From Melastoma dodecandrum (lineage: Eukaryota > Streptophyta > Magnoliopsida > Myrtales > Melastomataceae): DNA of 64,000 nucleotides. Position 1 is the stretch's first letter, and each line of letters begins with the position of its first letter. The stretch is from NCBI GenBank assembly GCA_029817715.1, contig JARUPY010000397.1, positions 992,001-1,056,000 of the forward strand, given 5' to 3'. Made by a program: the position numbers and the translations under genes. Below, in pieces: positions 56,922 through 64,000 of this stretch. Under the pieces are notes generated by a model, which did not search any database, was not told the DNA's origin, and worked only from the letters and a program-made list of their open reading frames with translations.

Positions 56922-57626
56922 AATTTTATAGAGCCTCGTTTCACGGAAATTATATTTAGAAAATTCGATTTATAATTTCACTTCTTACACCATATTTAAA
57001 TCACTTTGAAATTGACAAAAAAAAAAAAGAATTGAAAAGGAATGTTGGAATTCCGGGAGGTGACATTTTTACTTTTCGCGTGTTTTCGTTCGTTTTCCTT
57101 CTTTAAAACACAACAATAAAGAAATCATAGTTCGATTTATGGTGTTTCTTTGAAGGCATATTTATAATCTTCGATTTCTTTAAACTGTAAAATCAGATTT
57201 ATAACCGGGAGATTAACAAAAGCAATTTTTCAGATCAACCTTATTTTTCTTGATAGTTTTTTAAATAAATTTTTTAGTATTTGAATCAATGGTGCAAAAA
57301 ACATCATATTTTGAAATATGAACAATAGTTCGCTCAGCCACCCTTTGTCCGGAAACACACACATTGACCATTGTTTACCCAGGTGAGCAACACGTGTGGA
57401 GTTCAGATAGCAGGCTATACCCAAAAACAAAGAAACCCCTTCAAGGCCAGAAAACCATTCAGCCCACCAAAACTAGAATCAAAATCTTAATTATGAGGGA
57501 AAACAAAAAACAAGAAGATTAAGAGTCGCCAGTACAGCCATGTCATCTGATCTAATATTTATAAAAGTCGCCTAATTTAATTGGGGGGGGGGGGGGGAGA
57601 GGAATTTCATTTCACGTTAAAAATGA
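56922..57626. other. Spacer and 3' UTR of the G3BP-like gene
   Basis: AT-rich with a G-run at about 57583-57597. The upper part is the 3' UTR of the minus-strand G3BP-like gene. No other gene seen. Confidence 0.45.
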
Positions 57627-60600
57627 TCATTCCACCTGAGTCGGCCGAGGAGGGCCTCCCCTGCCTCCGTTCTGACTATCCTTTTGGTAGCCCCCGGCCC
57701 ATCCCCTCCTCTCGCCTGATAATCCACCGCGGCTCCTGTATTGTTCGTTGCGAAAGCCGCCTCTGCCCTGTGGCTTTCCCCTGTCGATGCTATCTGAAAG
57801 TGGACAGAACTGCATCATACTTGCGCACCCTTTTCTTTTAGAACTTTCACAGGTCTTAAGCTGACCAAAGATATGTGGAATTCATTGGCGGGGCATGGAG
57901 CCATGCACTTTGACTCAATCAAGATCTCTGACAAAGTTTCATCGAAACTAACTATGCTCTGATAACTAAAATCTCCATATCAGAGGAGAAAAGAAAGCCA
58001 ACGGACAAGAAACCAGTCATCTCATAAAATTGATTTCGTAAAGAAGATCACTTGCGCTCACCTCTCATCTGCTCCTCGATATGAGCAGTACGATTCCCTA
58101 TCAAGATGGAAGTTTCCTGAAGAATGACAAAGCAAACGAATTTAGTGCAGTTGAAAAGCTTTGTTGTCAGTAGGGAATATAAAACAATGGCGATCAGAAT
58201 GTCATACATGAACGAGTTCACAAAATAGGGGGAGGAAACAATCCCTGTAAATAAATTTTCAAATCTACGTGAATAATGTGGACAAGTTGTGACACAACAC
58301 TCTTGATGCAATTTGTAGCAAGTTGAACAACCCAGGAACGAACAGTTAAAAACAAGCAGATAAAGTTTTCAACGAGAAAAAGGAAGGAAAGAGGGTCAAA
58401 CTAGGTAGACAAGCCTGGAAATGCAACTGTAAAGTACCTCAAGAGCACCGCGCATAGCACTCCCGGATTCAAATTCCACGAACCCATAACAAGAACCCTA
58501 TTAGATGCAGGAGCAGTGTGAGCGAAAGCCGGATGGGTAGCAGGATGCTGACTGTTGTTAAGGTTGTGCAGTTAACTATAAGGCAGTTAGTTGTATTTAG
58601 TTTGGAAGCTTAGCTTACAAGCTTGCAGAAAGTCCTATGTAACTGACTATTATATATATGTTCTCAGTGTAACAGTTTATGGTTGTGTGAAAAATAACAG
58701 AAAAAGTTTTTCCCTCCTCTACTCAATCTCTCCCGCTCTTCTGTTTCTCTGTTGCTGCACTCGTTACCTAATGCTGTGTTTCTCCGGCAGCTTCAGAAGG
58801 CTCTCATCAGTGGATTCCAAGGGGCTTTAGTTCGCTTGCATGGTATCAGAGCCTGCGGCAATGGGAGAGCTTTCCAGTGTAGCCGGTAAGTCGTTGGTAG
58901 AGTTGGATCCGTCTTCACCCTTTTACGTTAGTCCTGCGGACAGTCAAATAGGAACTTTAGTCTTGCCAGAACTGACCGAAGGGAATTACGTTTCCTGGAG
59001 GAGATCGTTTGAGGTAGCCCTCTCTATTAGAAATAAAATAGCCTTCCTTGATGGAAGCATAGAACGACCTGGAGAGTTGGATGTTTCGTTTCCGGCTTGG
59101 AGGAGATGTAACGATCTCGTAAAGTCATGGATTCATAGGTCGGTGTCAGTTTCTATAGCAGCCACAATATTTTACTTGGATTCGGCCAAGGAAGCTTGGG
59201 AGGAGTTAGCGGAAAGATTTTCCGAGCCAGATGACTCTAGGGTCTGTCATCTGCAGATGCGGTTTCATCTTTTGATGCAAGGCTCGAGGAGTGTTGCAGA
59301 TTACGATAATGACCTGTTGTCACTTGTAAGAGAGCTCCAAGTATATCGGCCTTTACCTTGTTGCTGTTGTAATAGTAACAAATGCCATTTGATGAAAGGT
59401 TTCTTAGAGACATATCAAAAGGACCTCGTGTTCAAGTTCTTAAATGGGCTGAATGATGAATTTTCGGTAATCAGGTCACAAATTCTGCTCAAAAAACCTT
59501 TGTCATCACTCGGGGAAGCTTATAATGTTGTGCAGAGGGAAGAAATACAGAAACAGATGAAAAACTCCATTAGTCCTTCTCCTTTAGAAGGCATTACCAT
59601 GACTGTGATGAAAGGCAGGGGACAGATGCGGGGAGATACAGAGAATAGAAACTACATAGATAAGAGGATAGGAAAGTTTGATGTAATATGTGATCATTGT
59701 GGGAAGAAGGGTCACATGAAAGATAGATGCTTTCAATTGATTGGCTTCTCGGCTTAGTTGGGTGGTCGCTTTGGTAGGGGCTGAGGTCAATATGGTGCTA
59801 GAAATTCTGGACGACATGCTGTGAATCAACTTTCTGCAGTATCTCAGAACGAAGAAGTCCCAGTCCCACAGCTGAATCTTTCTAGATAGCAAATTCAGCA
59901 ATTGATGGCTATGCTCAATGTGGGAAATGATGCTGCTCATGAGGCTAATTCTTCTACTTCTTTTAATTCTTTTTTGCCCAAACAAGCAGGTATAGTTTCG
60001 CTGTTTAGAAAACTTTTTGTTGTTCCTTCTGGTCCAGTGAATGTAGCAACTTGGGTTGTAGACACTGGCGCCACAAATCACATTGTTTCTGATCTATGCC
60101 TTTTTTCTTCATATCGTTTGCTTGAGGTTCTTTTAAAAATTCAGCTTCCTAATAATTCTTTTGTTTTGGCTACTCATATTGGTTCAGTGTCTCTGAACAG
60201 CACTTTGTCCATTCGTGATGTTTTATTTGTGCCAGACTTCAGCTTCAACCTCATCTCTGTCAGCAAACTTTCTTTGGCTGATGAGCTTTGTGTTTTCTTT
60301 CTCAAAAATTGTTGTTATATCCAGGACTTGAAAAGGTGGACGACGATTGGAATAGCTAGACAAAGAGGCGGCTTGTATGTGATGGAAGAGGTCAGGAACA
60401 CAGAGTTGGCTAGTGTCGATGATTCTCCTCAGCTTGTTTGTCTCATCACACCTCTTTAGATAACTTTGATCTCTAGCATTCTAGATTAGGACACGCTTCT
60501 CTAGAGAAAGTTCGACGTCTTGTTTCTTTGGATCCTAGCATAAGTGTCAAGTCAGATAATGTCTGTAGTGTTTGTCACGGAGCCAAACAAAAACGTTTGT

Positions 60601-63600
60601 TGTTTCCATTGAGTGTAACTCGAAGTTCTTCACCATTTGAATTGATACATGTAGACATTTGGGGGCCTTATTCAGTGGATGCAATTGGTGGTTTTAAATA
60701 TTTTTTGACTGTTGTAGATGATTTTACTCGAGGAACTTGGTTATACCTTTTGCGTTACAAGTCAGAAGCGCAACATCATCTGAAAGCTTTTCATCACCTG
60801 GTTAAAACTCAGTTTCATACTTCTATTAAAGTGATCAGATCTGATAATGGGGCTGAATTCACTATGTTAGATTTTTACAGAGACAATGGGATTATTCATC
60901 AATTGAGTTGTGCAGAAACTCCCCAACAAAATGGGGTTGTGGAACGCAAACACCAGCATTTGCTTCATACTGCTAGAGTACTCTTGTTTCAGGCTGGTTT
61001 GACAATTCATTTTTGGGGATGTGCGGTTTTAGCTGATACTTACATTGTGAATAGGCTTCCTTCCAAAATTTTGAGTTATAAGTCCCCCTATGAACTTGTT
61101 TAATCAGCCTCCAGTTTATCAGACTTTAAGAGTTTTTGGTTCCTTATGTTTTGTTAATACTTTACATAGGAATAGGGACAAATTTGATAAACGAGCTTCA
61201 AAGTGTATATTTGTTGGCTATCCTTTGCATGTGAAAGGGTATTTTGTGTACAATTTGGAAACAAAACAGGTTCATGTTTCTAGGGATGTTTACTTTTATG
61301 AATCTATTTTTCCTTTTAAGCTCTTACAGTCTTCTAGTTCTCATCAGTCATCTGCCAGTTCTCATGAGGATCTTGCTTCTCTTTCTTTACATGATCCTCC
61401 TTTCCATCATTCATCTTCTGTTTCACCTGTCCAAGATTCACCACAGTCCATTTCCACTTTTGAGTCTTGTTTACATGTTCCTGAGTTTAATTTGTCACAA
61501 CTTGTTACACCTTCTGATGAGACGACTGATTTGAGAAGAGGCACTAGACATAGACAGCTTCCTTCATACCTCAAGGATTACCATCATAAGCTGTCTCTTG
61601 CTATGGCTGGTTCACTCTCTTCCACTGACAGGTCACTTCTTACTTTCTCTTCTTCTATGCCTGCTTATCCGAATGATTCTTTTATTGCTTATGATCGTCT
61701 TTCTCCTTCTTACAAAGCTTTTCTTATTAATCTTGCTTTACATGATGAGCCTTGTTCTTATAATCAAGCTAGACTGATTCCACATTGGGTAGATGCTATG
61801 ACAGCTGAGCTTAATGCTTTGAGGGATAATGATACTGGGGATTTAGTTGTTCTGCCTGAAGGTAAGAAAGCAATAGGTTGCAAGTGGGTTTATAAGACTA
61901 AGTTGCATGCTGATAGTACTATTGAGAGGTACAAAGCTCGCTTGGTGGCTAAGGGCTATACACAAGTAGAGAGGATTGATTATCAAGAAACGTTTAGCCC
62001 GGTTGCTAAACATTCCTCTGTTCGTATCTTCTTTGCTCTTGCTGCTTCTAAGGGTTAGTTTTTGAGACAGTTTGACATTCATAATGCTTTTCTGAATGGT
62101 ATTCTTGATGAGGAAGTTTATATGCAATTGCCTTCTGGTTTGCTGATTGAGGGGGAAACTTGTTATGGTTCAACAGCAAACAGGATGGACAGAATGGTGT
62201 GCAAGTTGAAGAAATCATTGTATGGCTTGAAACAAGCTTCTAGGCAATGGAATAACAAGCTTACAGAGTGCTTAATAAATGGAGGTTTTAAGCAATCGAA
62301 AGTGGAGTATTCGTTGTTCGTTAAGAAGTCAAATGAAGGTTTTGTGGCTGTGCTGGTGTATGTAGATGACATCGCTGTAGCTGGTTCGAATGAGAAGGTA
62401 ATTTCTGTTCTGCATGATCTCCTGCAACGATCTTTCAAAGTAAGAGATTTAGGAGATCTTAAATATTTTCTTGGCTTGGAAATAGCGAGATCAAATAAAG
62501 GTATTCACTTGTCCCAAAGAGGTTATACCTTAAAGTTGCTGGAAGAAATGGGAAAATTAGCAGTTAAGCCAGCTGCTATCCCTTTACAACCCGGTTTGAA
62601 GCTGGTTCAAGGAGATAAATTTGCTCCTATCAACATTACAGGATATAGACAGCTGATAGGTAAGCTGATCTATCTAAGCATCACAAGGCCTGACATTGCT
62701 TTTGTAGTTCATGTTTGGTCTCAGTTCATGGACTCACCTTCGGCTGAACACTGGAATGTAGCTTGGTCTGTTCTGAGATATTTGAATTCCTCGCCTGGAA
62801 AAGGGATCTTGTTCTCTAGTAGTGACAATATGGAAGTGCGAGCCTATACAGACAGCGATTGGGGAGGTTGTTTAGAGACTAGAAGGTCTACTACTGGGTT
62901 TTGTGTCTTCATTGGTGAATCGATTGTTAGTTGGAAGTCTAAGAAACAGGCTACTGTGTCTCGAAGCTCGACGGAGGCTGAGTATAGAGCTGCTACTGTG
63001 GCAGAATTGGTGTGGGTTACTGCCTTGTTAAAGGACTTCTGCATACAGCCACATAGGCTCGTGAAGCTGTTTTGTGATAATAAATCGGCCATATACCTTG
63101 TTAAAGGACTTCTGCCTTGAAACAATTCAGAAAAAGTTTTTCCCTCTGCTCAATCTTTCCCGCTCTTTTGTTTCTCTATTGCTGCACTCATTACCCAAGG
63201 CTGTGTTTCTCCGGCAGCTTCAGATGGCTCTCATCAGTGGATTCCAAGGGGCTTTAGTTCGCTTGCAAGCAGCACGGGTCGTTTCTCATGTAACAAGGAT
63301 GTATACACTGTCCAACAAGGAGAAAAGGTAAGCAGATAACCTTGCTGCTTCTAACTTGGATACCATTTTTCCTGATGGATTTGAATTTCTTAAAGGCGTC
63401 TTCCAGTTGGGCAGGTGCCGCATCCAGGGGCAAATTACCAACGAATATTGAGTAGCGCTTTGCTGGGAATAGATGAAAAGAAACCTACTTATGGTAACTT
63501 GAAACGACCCAAATAGCTAAAAATTGAATTCAATACTTAGTTGCAACGTTATATCATAGGTTAAAGATAAAGACCTGCAGGGTTCTCGGTCCTCTCAGAT

Positions 63601-64000
63601 ACAGCAATGCCATTGGGCATGGATGCCTCTGGAGCCATAACAGCTTGCGTTTGCACCAGATGTTTTGCCGATGGAGCTCTGACATGGAATGGTACATTAT
63701 TCTGCTTCAAAGCACTGACCTGATACATCAAATCGACCAGTGAATAATGTCAAACACAAAGACGTGCCATACACCCTTGATAACGTACGATTAACGCAAA
63801 AGACTTTTTGGGGGCGTTGGCCAGGCCATCGGCAGAAGCAGGTGCCACTGCTGTGGTATCTTCGTGACTTATATTATTAGAAAGGGACTCGATAATGTCT
63901 TCTTTTACAACAGGTTTTTCTACATAGTCCACAATTTTTACATCCACCTCAGGATGACCTACTTCAGGATCAACAACATTAGTTGGTTCTGTAAATTGCA
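57627..64000 (-). CDS. NTF2-RRM RNA-binding protein (G3BP-like), 3' half; runs off the right edge
   Basis: Six exons lie in the window: 64000 (open)-63789, 63719-63575, 63462-63341, 58497-58438, 58116-58062 and 57793-57627. All phases agree and the protein ends GGPPRPTQVE and stop. The visible part has a Glu/Val-rich spacer, KKSFALIVSALKQNN (the usual 'SYASIV.' block) and one RRM. RNP2 is SIFVGNL; RNP1 is SCYGFVEFES, lacking the usual first aromatic. A C-terminal RGG-type Arg/Gly box follows. The N-terminal NTF2 domain should lie right of the window. Plant G3BP-like proteins bind mRNA and join stress granules. The intron between the third and fourth visible exons (58498-63340) contains a whole copia element, so the transcript must splice over 4.8 kb. 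Memory places the Arabidopsis homologue near AFP1 (At1g69250). Confidence 0.87.
58553..58840 (+). repeat. 5' LTR of the copia element
   Basis: It starts TGTTGTTAAGG (or 3 nt later) and ends CGCTTGCA directly before the primer-binding site. A TATATATA at about 58651-58658 may be its TATA box. The last 140 bp match the 3' LTR remnant. Confidence 0.75.
58841..58852 (+). other. Primer-binding site (initiator tRNA-Met)
   Basis: TGGTATCAGAGC immediately follows the 5' LTR. It is the standard plant retrotransposon site complementary to the 3' end of initiator tRNA-Met. Confidence 0.92.
63128..63267 (+). repeat. 3' LTR remnant of the copia element
   Basis: It matches the last 140-odd bp of the 5' LTR from CAGAAAAAGTTTTTCCCTC to CGCTTGCA, with about eight substitutions, mostly transitions, and a small indel. 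The first half of the LTR and the polypurine tract are missing. The break lies just after a duplicated 20-bp segment (63023-63042 and 63096-63115). Confidence 0.85.

Larger units (their letters stand above)
58553..63267 (+). mobile_element. Ty1-copia retrotransposon inserted in a G3BP-like intron
   Basis: Order: 5' LTR, primer-binding site, gag (58861-59757) with a Copia N-domain and the zinc knuckle CDHCGKKGHMKDRC, protease (WVVDTGATNHIVS, about 60050), integrase (HSRLGHASLEK; then VDDFTRGTW, IRSDNGAEF, TPQQNGVVERKH for D-D-E), RT (CKWVYKTKLHADSTIERYKA, VCKLKKSLYGLKQASRQW, VYVDDIAVAG) and RNase H (AYTDSDWGGC, ATVSRSSTEAEYRA). It is disabled by in-frame stops near 59755, 60471 and 62056 and a frameshift near 61095. 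RNase H breaks off at KSAIYLVKGLLP, and the 3' LTR lacks its first half. Antisense to the host gene. No clean 5-bp target duplication was seen. Confidence 0.93.

Noticed and set aside
58541..63272. AGCAG as the copia target-site duplication
   Set aside because: AGCAG follows the 3' LTR directly, but the left AGCAG is about 9 bp away from the LTR start, so it is not a proper duplication.

Overview
This 64 kb window is nuclear DNA of a flowering plant, most likely a eudicot. Its genes have many spliced GT-AG introns, encode plant-specific families (DUF863, Ninja/AFP, X8 callose-binding), and sit among Ty1-copia and Ty3-gypsy retrotransposons, FAR1-type MULE remnants and small inverted-repeat elements. 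I assembled the exon structures by hand from splice sites, reading phase and remembered family sequences.

Layout, left to right. 0-2.2 kb: last exon of a DUF863 gene (+). 2.2-7.1 kb: spacer with a decayed plant-mobile-domain ORF. 7.1-11.3 kb: a 14-exon macro plus CRAL-TRIO gene (-). 12.5-13.9 kb: an inverted-repeat element carrying non-repetitive cargo. 13.9-16.3 kb: a very decayed gypsy element and a SINE-like unit. 18.3-20.6 kb: a gankyrin-like ankyrin gene (-) with a MITE in intron 2. 21.4 kb: tRNA-Thr(AGU). 22.7-25.6 kb: a BGLU40-like GH1 beta-glucosidase (-). 26.8-27.2 kb: a small twin-CX9C mitochondrial protein (-). 29.9-31 kb: copia fossils. 32.7-33.9 kb: a PDCB-like X8/GPI protein (+). 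34.9-50 kb: a transposon-rich block with two separate Athila-like halves, a FAR1-like pseudogene, a Ulp1-like fragment and a broken O-methyltransferase gene. 51.1-52.4 kb: an unnamed protein with a tail of 33 cysteines (+). 52.6-54.4 kb: an AFP/Ninja repressor (-). 57.6-64 kb: the 3' half of an NTF2-RRM (G3BP-like) gene (-) with a 4.7 kb copia element in one intron.

From memory of Arabidopsis, the DUF863, macro/CRAL-TRIO, PDCB4, AFP1 and G3BP-like genes cluster near At1g69250-At1g69360, and BGLU40 lies in the duplicated segment near At1g26560. The window therefore looks like a conserved gene block inflated by transposons. The genes do not form one pathway; ABA signalling (AFP), callose/plasmodesmata (PDCB), glycoside hydrolysis (BGLU) and RNA binding (G3BP) are independent functions.

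The most interesting locus is at 37.8-38.75 kb. An O-methyltransferase pseudogene keeps a TATA box and start codon, but its middle is replaced by an inverted copy of its own 3' part. This makes a 206-bp, about 98% identical hairpin that would be transcribed from its own promoter, the architecture expected of a young inverted-repeat small-RNA locus.
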